The notes under the pieces: model-generated | Database searches by the model: none | Seen by the model: only the letters and a program-made list of their open reading frames with translations | Told to the model about the DNA's origin: nothing | Translations under genes and position numbers: made by a program | In this document: piece by piece, positions 12,219 to 22,973 of the stretch | Layout: every line of letters begins with the position of its first letter | Numbering within the stretch: the stretch's first letter is position 1 | Origin: Psococerastis gibbosa | Lineage: Eukaryota > Arthropoda > Insecta > Psocodea > Psocidae | Assembly: GCA_963971405.1 (NCBI GenBank) | Contig: OZ020487.1 | Location: forward strand, 38,351,039 to 38,415,038 | DNA length: 64,000 nt | Reading direction: 5' to 3'

Positions 12219-12432
12219 TAAATAAATGTTAACTTTTTGTTCTATTACTAAGCCAACATAACGGAATTAGGGCTATAAAGCCCTCTCTTACACTCAGCTA
12301 GGAAGGCCCGGGACCGCCTGTTTTACATGCCCTCCGAAGCATGGCCAGAAACTGTAGCAAGTGTGGGACTCGAACCAACAGCCTTTCGGGTGAAAATTGG
12401 TGTCTGTGCCACTACTCTACATGTCCAGACTT
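12219..12432 (-). repeat. SINE A, near full-length
   Basis: tRNA-derived SINE on the minus strand. Read in sense, it has an A-box-like TAGAGTAGTGG region, a B box GGTTCGAGTCC, a body, and an (ATAAA)n tail. This copy has a small change in the head and a short tail. Confidence 0.85.
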
Positions 12433-13084
12433 GTACTGGTACTGATAGATATTTTTGTCTTAGGTCTAAACATGGGGGGGAGGGCTGAATCCACCCTGGT
12501 GAAAAACAACCTTATAGTTAGTTAGCTTTGTTTACATCAAGCCATTATTGTGAAATTAACTCTTTAATTGTGTTTGGTGCGAGGTTGCCTCTTCAACCTA
12601 AATCAATTTGATAAATTTTTAATACGTTCATAAGCTTGGATTGTTGGAATGAAAAGTATCAACTACTCATTTGCAGTAAAAATTGGCTACCTGGAATTGA
12701 TATTGAGCCTTATTGCCTTCTGATTAGAAAAATGATTGATGTGGCGACAATTGCGAAATTGTTGCTTTTATTATTAATCATGGCAGCCTGTAACATAGCT
12801 GAAGACAATCGAGATAGGAAAGTCGAGGATTGGTTCCCACCGCCAGGCAGCAAGTCAGTTCCATTAAAATGCAGACCGTTGCCCCAGGTAGGCAAACTTA
12901 TGCCAGCTTGGACACATTGCTATGTACAGGGTAGCTTGCCATGGGATTTTACTTTATGACGTTAGCCTACTTAAGGTGTAGACTCACGAAGAAGTCAAGA
13001 CTCAAGAGTGTACAAGTTAAATTGAGACGTGTAAAGAGTTTATTTGCGCTGAATTGGCAATTGCAGTCAATTGCGGTTGTACTA

Positions 13085-13282
13085 AGTATAAAATACTAAT
13101 AAACATTAAAATTTACAGGTAGAATTTTGAATTGTAATTACTGTTCTACATCTAAGGGAGAAAAAACTGAAAAATATTAATTTATCAATTTGAATTTTCC
13201 GCGCATTTTGCACTCATTTGTTCAAGACAATGTAATAACCCCGGTATTATGTTAATCCAAAATCGCCATAATAGGGCTGCAG
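13085..13282. repeat. MITE family E, partial copy
   Basis: Shares ACATCTAAGGGAGAAAAAA and the terminal AATCGCCATAATAGGGCTGC with the copies at 1-310 and 2798-3155. One end is missing. Confidence 0.6.
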
Positions 13283-13923
13283 AAAGTACAGTTCAAGCGT
13301 CGGAAACATACTTTCTTAATTGTTTATAAGTAAAAATGTCAACTAATCTCATTGCCTTTTGGTCACGGTATGGAGTGCCGTCAAAAAAATAATCGAGACT
13401 AACCGCACGCGTCCATATTTTGTGGTAAAAATAAGGCGGGTGTGGGCCTTTGCCCTGAGCGGGTCTGTATTTAGATTTGATAGATTAGGTAGAAGTTAAT
13501 CAGTCTGATCTTTAATCTGTATTTTATGAGAAAGTTTAAATTGTTTATCTGACCATTATTTTTGCGGCTGTGGAACAAGGGATTAATTAATTTCGTCAAA
13601 AAGCCTAGGGTGTTATTTGTTTACTTAACACTTGGAAATCTCTGTCTACCAAGCAGTTGCGGAAACGGGTCTGGCGTAAAATAAACCTAAGAAACGCTTG
13701 CAGTTTGTTTATTTACATAGAACGTAGTCTCTTTTTATATTGAGATATGTTTCCCACTGTTTATAAGAAGGAAGCACTTGGCCCAGTGTAATGACGGATT
13801 GACAAGCTTATCCTATGTTTATTATACGTCAGACCCGCTCCCGCAACCGCCTGCTATAAACGGGCCCAAGTCTCTGCAAGCTACTGAGAAAGAGCGAAAG
13901 TAATAATAATACAAAGTATAAGT

Positions 13924-14253
13924 GGGCTTACTATGGCGATTACTATTAACTGCAGCCTGATCGAGGCGATTATAATACCGGGGTTAAATAAATACCCTAG
14001 GATTATAATTGTAAACAAACAAATTTTGAATAGCACTTTCCATTATAAAATTATCTTGTTTACACTTTTATTACTAGGGGATTAAATAAATACCGGTATT
14101 ATAATCGCCTCGATCAGGCTGCTGGGGTTTAAAATGTGAAGAAAACCATTTAGAATGTTATTATACATTATACATATACATTGTAAAATTATCATGTTTC
14201 CATTTTTAATCCCAGGTTAAGGTTGAAAATAATCACCATATAGTAGCCACGCA
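13924..14253. repeat. MITE family F, copy 3, split by another MITE
   Basis: The outer ends (TACTATGGCGATTACTATTA and AATCACCATATAGTAGCCAC) belong to family F. The element is interrupted after ATTAAC by the insertion at 13952-14122 and resumes with GGGGTTTAAAATGTGAAG. Confidence 0.65.
13952..14122. mobile_element. 171-bp MITE nested in a family F element
   Basis: The 28-bp ends starting GCAGCCTGATCGAGGCGATT are perfect inverted repeats (right end AATCGCCTCGATCAGGCTGC). The centre is AT-rich and non-coding. The near-perfect ends suggest a younger insertion than its host. Confidence 0.75.
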
Positions 14254-14689
14254 GGTAATCATTCATTCAGGTATCACACAGGCTGTCCTAAATCTTCCCA
14301 AATTATTCTCTACGGAATTATATTCTAAGGAATTTAAAACGTTTGTATTATACCACTAGCCTATTATATAGGTACAATAACATGGACTTTTTGCGGAAAT
14401 GAATTAGTTAGCACTCGTTTGAGGGTAACCCCCTATCATTATGTGAGCAGCTGGTTGCCAGATTTCTGTGCCTAACTACTTTATTACTGTCACTCAGCTA
14501 TTTTATAGTACCTATAATCAGCTATCAGAATTTTTTATCGAATTTATTTCTACAAAACTGTTAAAGGAGGGTAAACAACCATTTTAAGTGGTGTGTCGGC
14601 TTTGATAGAGAAACATGCTGCTTCGGAATATTCCTTTGATATACTGTAATTATTACAGGTGAGTATCGTCTTCTTCTTTATAAGCCTCT

Positions 14690-15010
14690 TCTACATAGAA
14701 ATATATTAACTGGAACGGTGGGAGCCACAATATCCCTTACGGGGCACCCGTTAACGATAAGCCAACTATCAGAGATAAGTATACCAACGTAAAAATATCG
14801 AAGTCTTACATATTGCAGTATAAAAGGAACGGATACCTGGACCCGGTCAAAACTTTGTTCTTAGCTTTTGCAGGCTATTTACCCAGCGAAATTGCGTACT
14901 TATCTTGTGCAGGCTACACTAGCCGCCATATTGATAACGGTCTACAGCTTCTAGCGAAGATTGACAACCATCATGGCAATTTGTACCTTGGAGACTACTA
15001 CTCTCAAAAA
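14690..15010 (-). mobile_element. LINE 3' fragment (reverse-transcriptase tail plus 3' UTR)
   Basis: Read on the minus strand, 15010-14910 encodes VSKVQIAMMVVNLR, matching the C-terminal tail of endonuclease/reverse-transcriptase LINEs also seen at 63700-64000. The part at 14690-14900 (CCCTTACGGGGCACCCGTTA) recurs at 60938-61185 and is probably the 3' UTR. Decayed. Confidence 0.6.
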
Positions 15011-15126
15011 GAAAGTTGTGCTCGTGACAAAACCAAAAAAATATATGTATTTTATATGTATATAATAGATTATAATAATGCATACTATATGTACAAAAAT
15101 ATTATGGTATGAGTACTTCCATTGTA

Positions 15127-15349
15127 TAAATAAAGATTAAATAAATTAGGACTTTTTTTGTTCTATTACTAAGCCAACCTAGTGGAGTTAGGGCTACAAA
15201 GCCCTCTCATACACTCAACTAAGAAAGCCCGGGACCGCCTGCTTTACATGCCCTCCGAACCATGCCCAGAAAATGTAGGAAGTGTATAGGACTTGAACCA
15301 ACAACCTTTCGGGTGAAAGTCAGAGTCCGTACCACTACTCTACATGTCT
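15127..15349 (-). repeat. SINE A, full-length, left half of an inverted pair
   Basis: Tail at 15127, body, B box (GGTTCAAGTCC in sense) and head at about 15349. Head to head with the copy at 15373-15590. Confidence 0.85.
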
Positions 15350-15372
15350 TGATGGTAAGTGTACAGTACAGG

Positions 15373-15590
15373 ACATGTATAGAGTAGTGGTACAGAGTTT
15401 CACCCGAAAGGTTGTTGGTTCAAGTCCCACACTTGATAAATTTTCTGGCCATGCTTCGGAGGGCATGTAATGCAGGCGGTCCCGGGCCTTCCTAGTTGAG
15501 TGCAAGAGAGGGATTTATAGCTCTAACTCCACTAGGTTAGCTTAGAAATAGAACAACAAAAGTCAATATTTATTTATAATTAAATATAAT
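15373..15590 (+). repeat. SINE A, full-length, right half of an inverted pair
   Basis: Head GACATGTATAGAGTAGTGG, B box GGTTCAAGTCC, body, and an AT-rich tail. With the preceding minus copy it makes a roughly 460-bp inverted repeat with a spacer of about 23 bp inside vvl intron 1. Confidence 0.85.
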
Positions 15591-16320
15591 ATAAATAGGG
15601 TTAAACTTCGCCTGCTCGATTTGCCCTATTTTAAAGCACTGGATTGATTTATGGGATCACACACTATATAATAATGGCACCAGGCACGGTATGCAATTAT
15701 CCACGATTTCGTCAAAATATATTTTTTTCTTCGAACCCAAAACCTAAAAAAGTAAAGTAAAAGTACCGGTATTTCAAAAAAAATTCCTTCATCATACATT
15801 AATGAACATATGATTTGATGATTTGAGAAAGCAACCTGTCTGGTTACTCTATTTAATATCTAAAACCTAGTAGTAGTAGTTGTTAAGGGCTATAGGGACT
15901 CAGGCCGCTATTTGGGCCCATAAGCAGTCCGCCCTGCTCTTCTACTGCAATTTTATCACATTGTTGAACTTCAGAAGCTCCCGTGGCATGAATCTAAAAC
16001 CTAACTGAAATTAGAAAGCAACGACGAAAAAGGTTTCTTATATTTTTTCATTTGCCTTTTTTGCCCCCTGAACCATCTATCATGGGGAACGGACCTGAAC
16101 GGAGCTGGTTTTGTTTACATCAATAAAGACTACAATATACTTTGGTTTGTCAATTTGAAATGAATCGTGGGAAAAATTGTATTATTATTTTTTTAACCCC
16201 CCAAAATGTTATCCAAGAAATGAAAAAAATTAACCGACAATTTGATAGCCTACTTACCGAAAGAACATTAAACATATTTAATTTTCTTTTATGTAGGCCT
16301 ACATAACTGAGGAATATGTA

Positions 16321-16547
16321 TGCAAAAGGCGATTTGTCACATGAAACTGTAAATGCAGGAGAGGCAAAAAAAAATTAAAATCTAAATATTTCTACATTAT
16401 GGGATGTAATATTTTAATTAATATTCTTTGATAACATAGGAATTTCACATTAGACTTCTTATTAACATTTTTTGTGGCAGTCAATGCGACGATTCCAGTG
16501 ATACCACCAGCTCAAAAATTATTTTTTGTGACAAAGCGCCTTTTGCA
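16321..16547. repeat. MITE family S, copy 1
   Basis: Ends TGCAAAAGGCGATTTGTCAC and GTGACAAAGCGCCTTTTGCA are inverted repeats. About 227 bp, non-coding. A partial copy lies at 18545-18690. Confidence 0.75.
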
Positions 16548-17919
16548 CTCTTACTCCTAAACTAAGTTCTATAGCCTATCTTATACTATTCAGAACATAG
16601 CTTACTTTATTTACGACTTGTATCACTTCCTGAGGACCCTAAATCGGCAACATTTGTGTGAATTGCATGTGTGAAAACATGATTTTGAACGGGTATTGTC
16701 TTATTCTACGTTGCATATAGATTAATCTCGAATCTGACCTACAGCGTCGTCTATGAAAGCTCCTTGGCCTTGGGCATTAAAGCTCAGACTGCTGAGGTCA
16801 ATCAGTTTCCGCTGCAACTGTTTAACGACCCTCATCTCCTTATGATGTAACCTCACGTCTCGACTCCCGCCATAATTCAAACACTTAACGTTTCACCCCC
16901 ACTATCACACTTATGCGGTTAACATAACAACATTAGAAGAGGATTGTCCATTTAATATACAGGGTTTAATATGTCTTTTGAGTCTTTTATTATTATTATT
17001 ATTACTACTTTATTATTTCCATCCAAAATCTTTACAATTACGATTATTACAACATGCTGCAGGGCTCAGCCCGTGTGCAGCTTAGAATTGAATAAAATAC
17101 TAACATTAAGTATGTAATTCGTAAATAATGTGTGTAAACGTGTTTAGTCTTCGTTTGTCGGTGTTAATTCGCTGAGATGTGTTTTTAAATGTCTTCGAAA
17201 TACGTTCAGTTGATGAACTGTTTTTACGCCTGTTACAGTCCGTATTAGCCCTATGCATTTTTTTTTAAAAGAAATAGTAATAAATAAATAATACTCGTAG
17301 TGGCTGTGCTTCCATATATCTAGTGATGGAACAGTGCTGAATTTACGGTAGACCTATTCCGTTTTTGTTTTTAAATGTAAGCGATGTTGCTTCTACACAA
17401 TATAACTGTTTTATTGAGTGTATTTTACAATTACTAATTACTAATTCATAGAGCTCGTTGCTAGGGAAAGTATTCTCTTTTTATGTCTTTGATCCCAGGG
17501 ACCTAGTTATTATTTTTAAGGACTTTTTGTGGACCCAGGTCTACTTAAAGTCCCTAAATAAACATAGGCCCCTTGTCCAATGCCAAAAACTCCACGGATT
17601 TCGGACATGATTTCTATTGTTTCTATATGCATTTTTGGCCATTGGCAAACTGGTATACGCTCTCTATGTCAACCTACACAGCGACAATGGACAAGCTGAG
17701 ACAAGCTTACCATTGACGCAATGAAACAGGCGAAAGTATGACTTAACCAAGTACCACTGGGACCTAATGATGGTTACATATAATATGACCGAAACGATAC
17801 CTGAATACTGAATAATCTACACCACCCTCCATAGTCCATATGCATAAAATAAATACCCAATAGGGGTACCTATGAGTTATGGGCGTGGTGAAACATTAAA
17901 AATGGAAAAGGAAATTTAA

Positions 17920-18440
17920 TGAATTTGGGCAACTATGCGGTAGAATAAATTTTAAGCAGACGAAATTTAAATTTCACTCAATCATGGAGTAGATGGCAGA
18001 AGCCCGAATACCGGTTCCTCTTGCAAATCATTTCAATGCAAGTGCAATGTGGTGGCAGATTTGCAATCATACGTATATGAAGCAGTGCAAGGTTTTAATA
18101 GCAAATTGTATTAACCTTAGTTGCGCCCATTTATAGACTTTAATTGAGCAATTAAGGGCAACTATAATATAAATAATATAATATATGTAACTATAATTTG
18201 GGCAACTACACAGTAGAAGAAAGTCCACGAAATTTAAATTTCACTCCATCATGGAGTTGAAAGCAGAAGCTCGAATACCGGTTCCGGCTGCAAATCATTT
18301 CAATGCAAGTGCAGCGTGGTGGCAGATTTGCAATCATACGTATATGAAGCAGTGCAAGGTCTTAATCGCAAATTGTATTAACCTTCGTTACGCCCATTTA
18401 TAGACTTTAATTGAGCAATTAAGGGCAACTGTATTCTTAG
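17920..18440. repeat. Tandem duplication, period about 267 bp
   Basis: Two diverged copies share GGCAGATTTGCAATCATACG, GAAATTTAAATTTCACTC and TTGAGCAATTAAGGGCAACT. No open frame. A short AT-rich link separates them. Confidence 0.8.
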
Positions 18441-18544
18441 GAAGTGCATTTTTCTCTGATCACCGTACCTAAGTTTAGTTAAAGAGCGAGAATGTATAAA
18501 AAAATATTACATAAAGTTTATGCTAATAGAGGAGCATGTACATA

Positions 18545-18690
18545 TATGCACAAGGCGATTTGTCACAAAAAAAATAGTTTTTCAGTTAGTAAGTTAGTAT
18601 TACTGGATTCATCGCATTGACTGCCACAAAAAAATTAATAAAAAGATTCCCATATTTTCAAAGAATATTAATTAATTACATCCCATAATG
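18545..18690. repeat. MITE family S, partial copy
   Basis: Starts like copy 1 (CAAGGCGATTTGTCACA), but the inner part matches copy 1 in the other orientation (CATTGACTGCCACAAAAAA), and the far end is missing. Confidence 0.55.
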
Positions 18691-18700
18691 CTGAAGAATG

Positions 18701-18873
18701 CCGTAGCCAAGGGGGGGGGGATTCATGGGGGTTCAACCCCCCCCCCCCCCGAAATGAAATGGCTTGATACTAGATAGAATCGGATTTTGAGAGGAAAAAT
18801 AAAAACCACTATGTAATATCCTATGAAATTTCTAACCCCCCCCTCCCCCCCGAAAAAAATCCTGGCTACGGCC
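18701..18873. repeat. Poly-G/C element with inverted ends
   Basis: Starts CCGTAGCCAAGG followed by a G run, holds ACTAGATAGAATCGG, and ends with a C run then AAATCCTGGCTACGGC. The ends are inverted repeats. Non-autonomous DNA element by structure. Confidence 0.7.
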
Positions 18874-19567
18874 TTTCATGCTCCTTAATTACAGAACCAA
18901 TAGTACACATTAAAGTTATGGATTTAAATTCCTCAGTAACACATCTCCACAGGATTACGCTGTAAAATGAATGGAAGAATTAGCTATCGAGTTACTTCTA
19001 CTAGGGAGGGACTATCAACGGAGAGTGGCAAAGCAATCTGCCCTTCAATGTAGGTATCCACTTCTAGCTTCCAATCCGTGCATCTCAGACTTTGAAAAGC
19101 AGTAGTCTAGCCATGGAATAACAACAAGATGCTAGCGAAGATAGTGCAGGAGTAGGAACACGTGCGTGAGGAGCAACAATTGAAAATAACTCCATTGAAA
19201 TCAGGTAGCTCCCACCAGGCATCCATCTTGAGGTGACTGTGGGCTAGATCCGCCATTATGTGATAGCAATCAGCGGGGCACACCGTGGAAGCCACGGACC
19301 GTCTGGCAGGGTATGAACCAGAGCTTGTTATATATAGCTAACCAACAGTTAGTAAGAGCGCACGGCGGAAAGATTAAGACCGTAGAAGGCTAAACATCAC
19401 TTTTTAAACATTAACAGAGCGCGCAGCCGCAAATAATGGCTAGTAGTCGACAGACCTAATCAATAAAAGGGTAAACGGTGAAATTTGGTTCTGCTAAAGC
19501 ACAATTAGGGGCTTAATTGCTTCGGCGGCAGCCAGGGTTCTACTGGCCGTAAAGGACTCCTGCCCAA

Positions 19568-19725
19568 GGACGGATACAGGGGGGGGGGGGGTAGCTGCCC
19601 CCCCAAAATTTGATAAATCCATTGTAAATTGATTTATTACGCTCTGATTTAATCGATCCTACATATGTTTTCCTATTTTGACCCACAACTACCCCTCCCA
19701 AAAAAATGCCCCCTTGCTCAGAAAC
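19568..19725. repeat. Poly-G element with GGACGGAT end
   Basis: Starts GGACGGATACAGGG. Its centre (TTTAATCGATCCTACATATG) matches the better-preserved copy at 57860-58008. The right end is degenerate. Confidence 0.6.
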
Positions 19726-19735
19726 CATAATGGCG

Positions 19736-20090
19736 CCCTTAATAGGAAAAGGTTTTAAAAATCAGTAAACCCTATAGTGAAAGTTGGTGGGAGCGGGCTT
19801 TATAAAAGTTACACTTACAAATATTGAAAGTTTCTCATTAGTCAGCAAACCACTGTCACCGGTTGTTCAAGACAAGGCTGCGTGTGAACTGTGTGAGAAA
19901 ATAAGCGTGGTTGGTTGCGAATTTGAATTAGTGTGACAGTTATCGTGAATAGAAGGTATGACCGATATTTGGTATAAACATAGTTTATTATATACAAATA
20001 TTTCAATTAAACTATCGTTGATCTGTAGAGCTAGGTGCAAGGGTCATAGGCCCTAACCTCGCTGTATCTACATTATTTTTCAATGAAGAC
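19736..20090. other. No gene seen
   Basis: Mixed-composition intron sequence without a repeat match in this window and without a plausible coding frame. Confidence 0.35.
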
Positions 20091-20095
20091 TTTAT

Positions 20096-20500
20096 TATTA
20101 TTATTATTATTATTATAACAAATTGTTTTTTTTTTTTTGTCAATACCTGTATATGCACCTTGTCCGGGGTTACTGGTCAAGGAAAAAAGTGAATTATTAT
20201 GGTTATGAGCAAATGTCAATTGTCAATGGGAGGTAATAATAACAACAGCCTAATAATATAAATATAACAAGTAAAAATAAAATAAAAGTGAACTTAATAA
20301 ATAAATAAATAAAGATTATATGATTATGCCTTGTTTAGCAGCACTGTATAAGAGCCCTTTGTCCCAATCAAGCGCTAGCTTGGGGATACGCCCCGATGCG
20401 GGCACCATGGTATAATTATGTATTGTATTTTCTAAATATATGCTCCTTGTCCAGGGAATAATGGGCAAGGAAAATAAAGAAAGAAATCAAATTTCGCTAA
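20096..20500. repeat. (TTA)n and two LINE-like 3' ends with a hairpin
   Basis: A (TTA)n run at 20096-20117, then CCTTGTCCGGGGTTACTGG at about 20158 and CCTTGTCCAGGGAATAATGG at about 20443. Each can fold with the following CAAGGAAAA and is followed by a simple A-rich tail. The same motif with a (TTA)n tail is at 62140-62205. I infer the 3' end of a LINE or a dependent SINE. Confidence 0.45.
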
Positions 20501-21490
20501 TATAAAATTAGCATTGAGGACCAAAGTGGCGCCTCTTCGGTGCTCTGCACCGCGCCCCCCATGGTACCCGCAGCACGACCCATAAAGAGAATGAGTGGGC
20601 CTATGGACACTGATCAATTTGCCCCCCTCCCCCCGCACATGTTATACATACTATGATTTTATTTTCAGGCTAGGAAAATTTTGTGACTTGGATAGATGCA
20701 TCCAGGTTGATTCCCCCAATGCAAACTGTTGGGGGGGGGGGGGTGATTTTAAGAGTGGTAGATTCGTCCACTAGGTCGGTCAGTTCTATCAGCAATAATT
20801 GCTAGAATATTTTTATTACAGTCTATTTTTATAGCAGAATGAAGCGGACCCCAACCTCACTCATTCGCCATTGGCCCTGTCTACGGACCTGTTTAGTAGT
20901 AACATCTATAGTTGGTAACGTAAGAGTTGTACCACATTCTACAATAGTGATGAATTTTTCTCTACAAGGCATCTGATTCTTCGGATGAAAATCCTTTTGT
21001 GGCGGTATACGTATACCACCTAACCATAAGATTTTCAGATCTTGAGCTTTTCAAAATATTTGTAGTGAATCTGTCAAGTCTCTCTTACCTTTTTTATTAA
21101 TTCATAATTTTGAAACATTTTGAATCCCTTTTAACTAGGTAGCCTTTATGCGGGACACCACATCATTTGGAAAAGAAAAATTTGATATAGAAAACTAAAA
21201 AAATGTGGTGTTTCCTTTTTGGCCTCCACGAGCCAGTTGAGTAAGTGATTAACTGGGTAAGCTTTGTTTACATAGAATATAAATCTAATTAAGTTTAAAT
21301 AGGTGGGTTGACACGTGTGCATGTGCGGCCATTTTGGTGGGCGGGGGCGCTAACTCCGCGCACGTGCGAGCCTGAGAGAGAGAAAGGGTTAAACTCGCTC
21401 CCACTCCAATACTTCCCCCTCTGTTTTCGAGTCTTGACTCTAGCTGTTTAAATGCCATTGGCGTCATATATTACTCGAATGGCCCGAGTG

Positions 21491-21618
21491 TACTACCCGA
21501 CCACGACAGGGTGGCACTTGGAACACTTATAAAAATGGAATAAACTCGGGGTTCCCTTTATGAAATTTTTCGAATAAACGAAGTGTTCCAAATGCTAGCC
21601 CATCGTGGTCGTGTAGTA
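21491..21618. repeat. MITE family Q, copy 1
   Basis: About 128 bp. The ends TACTACCCGACCACGA and its reverse complement, with one substitution, are followed inward by TGGCACTTGGAACACTTATA. Lies in vvl intron 1, about 330 bp from exon 1. Confidence 0.75.
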
Positions 21619-21766
21619 GGTGGCTGAATCCCAAGTTTTGAGAAGAAATAAAATTTAACTCTTTCTCGGAGTTTCAATATGCAACCGGCATTTGCTGATG
21701 TTAGACAATCTAGTTTTAAGGTGAAAAACGTAACGACGCTTTCTTCTGCAAGTGTGGTTGGATGCG

Positions 21767-21895
21767 TACTACCCGACCGCGATAGCATGGCACTTGGAAC
21801 ACTTATAAAAATGGAATAAACTCGGTGTTCCGCTTATACAAGTTTTCAAATAAACAAAGTGGTCCAAGTGCCCTCTTATCGTGGTCGGGTATACT
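21767..21895. repeat. MITE family Q, copy 2
   Basis: Starts TACTACCCGACCGCGATAGC and ends ATCGTGGTCGGGTATACTA. Closely related to copy 1, only about 50 bp from the vvl exon 1 donor. A third copy is at 41571-41668. Confidence 0.75.
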
Positions 21896-21946
21896 ACTAG
21901 TTGTTGTTGCTTATTTCTAGGAGTATAAGAATGCATGCGGGCTTAC

Positions 21947-22819
21947 CTGGTGGTGGTGGTGGTGGTGATGGTGGTGCTGGGAGGGCGGCATATATTTCAT
22001 TTCACCAGACACAGGGGGGGAAGAACTAGTCGCATGATACCCTGGTATCGAGGCGTTCACAATATTCATCACTCCGTTAGGGACAGAGGAGGGTTCGTCG
22101 TCCCCCTTGAGCCTCAACTCCGTGTCCGAGTTGTTGGAAATCACACTACACCGTTCAGAACCCGAGTAATCGGGAGACTTTCGGTAGAGGTCCCCGCCCT
22201 TCACTTCCGCGTATTCATGGTACACATCTACACCACAGCTATTATTGTTGGGCTTCAAGAACTCGCCGTCCGTATCCTTGTTCCCCCGGCGATACTCCTC
22301 TAGCTTGCTCTTGATCCCATCTTTAGGAGACTTGGGTCGCAAGAAGTCAAGCCCTCCGCCGCCTCCGGGACTTCGGTCCCCGTTCTTCTTACTCAGCTCC
22401 GGACTCTTGCTGGCGTCCCTGTAGAAGAAGTCATTCGGATTCTTCCGGTAGTACTCGGCCACGCGGAAGTAGTCAGTCTTGGCATCGGGTTTGGGGTAGA
22501 GATCAGGGTAGGGGCGCGCGTAGTCCGCGCTTGGTGACTTGCCCCTGTACAGCTCAGCGTTTATGAAGTTGGCTCCCCGAAAGAAGTCGACTTTGTCTCC
22601 AAGGTCCCCCCGATCTTTGAAGAGGTCATCGTTTCTCTTTAAGTGCCCCGTGTTCAAGTCGTTGGAGACGCCCTCGCCTTTGTCAGACTTGAGGAGGAAC
22701 GCCGTGTTCGGGAGATAAAAATTGTTGTTATTGTTGTTGTGATGGTGGTGGTGGTGATGATGCTTATGATGGCTGGAATCCGAGGTGAGACTAGCTGCAG
22801 ATGAGAAAGACGTAGCCAT
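21947..22819 (-). CDS. vvl: vvl coding exon 1: long N-terminal region (residues 1-291)
   Basis: First coding exon of the class III POU factor. The ATG at 22819 is directly preceded by an in-frame TAA, so no coding sequence can extend upstream within this exon. The exon ends in CAG followed by GTAAGC, a consensus donor at phase 0. Residues 17-33 are a His run then an Asn run. Residues 34 to about 270 are charged and rich in Asp, Lys, Tyr and Pro with repeated KSP/RSP motifs and no recognised domain. From about residue 250 the sequence (MNIVNAS, EMKYMPP, then nine His at 282-290) resembles the start of other arthropod vvl proteins. The exon is clearly more GC-rich than the flanking DNA, which supports coding. 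The roughly 250-residue extension ahead of the vvl-like start is unusual for the family; its function is unknown and it is probably disordered. Confidence 0.9.
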
Positions 22820-22888
22820 TTACGAGAGAAACATATCGGTCTCTCTCCAACCGACCAGGCTGGCTATCTCCCACGATCCCTCATTGCG
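22820..22888 (-). promoter_or_regulatory. vvl: vvl 5' UTR segment with upstream splice acceptor and short uORF
   Basis: On the minus strand a T-rich tract ending GTTGTTTCAG stops at 22889, so the exon carrying the start codon may begin at 22888. The main frame has a stop immediately before its ATG, so anything spliced to this acceptor would be 5' UTR. The first ATG in this segment opens a six-codon uORF (MRDRGR, then TAG) that ends upstream of the main ATG. Inference from sequence only; if the acceptor is unused, this is plain 5' UTR. Confidence 0.45.
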
Positions 22889-22973
22889 CTGAAACAACAG
22901 AAGAAACAATGAGTGCGGAGGCTACACACGCCATATGCTTACACCCACTACACATGCAACGCCCAGTCCTTAT

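Larger units (their letters stand above)
10532..21946 (-). other. vvl: vvl intron 1 (11,415 bp, phase 0)
   Basis: Donor GTAAGC at 21946, acceptor CTCAG at 10532. It holds MITEs of families E, F, G, Q and S, three SINE A copies, poly-G elements, a LINE fragment and a tandem duplication, listed separately. Unexplained stretches over 300 bp are 10540-11150, 11494-12218, 12433-13084, 13283-13923, 14254-14690, 15950-16320, 16548-17920 and 18881-19567; I see no gene in them. The GC-richer stretch 16730-16880 has no repeat match in this window. Confidence 0.9.
4872..22819 (-). other. vvl: vvl gene, whole coding span (three coding exons)
   Basis: Span of a class III POU-homeodomain transcription factor gene. 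Coding exons are 22819-21947, 10531-10344 and 5757-4872. Joining them gives 1947 nt, or 648 residues plus stop, with no internal stop. Intron 1 is 11,415 bp (phase 0) and intron 2 is 4,586 bp (phase 2); both have GT donors and polypyrimidine-AG acceptors on the minus strand. In flies vvl patterns trachea, brain and wing veins and is a nuclear octamer-binding factor; that role is known for the family and inferred here. Fly vvl and vertebrate POU3F1-4 are essentially intronless in the coding region, so this structure differs. No other host gene is supported in the window. Confidence 0.93.

Noticed and set aside
21935-22303. 122-codon plus-strand open frame
   Set aside because: Antisense shadow of vvl exon 1; its Val runs are the reverse of the His codons.
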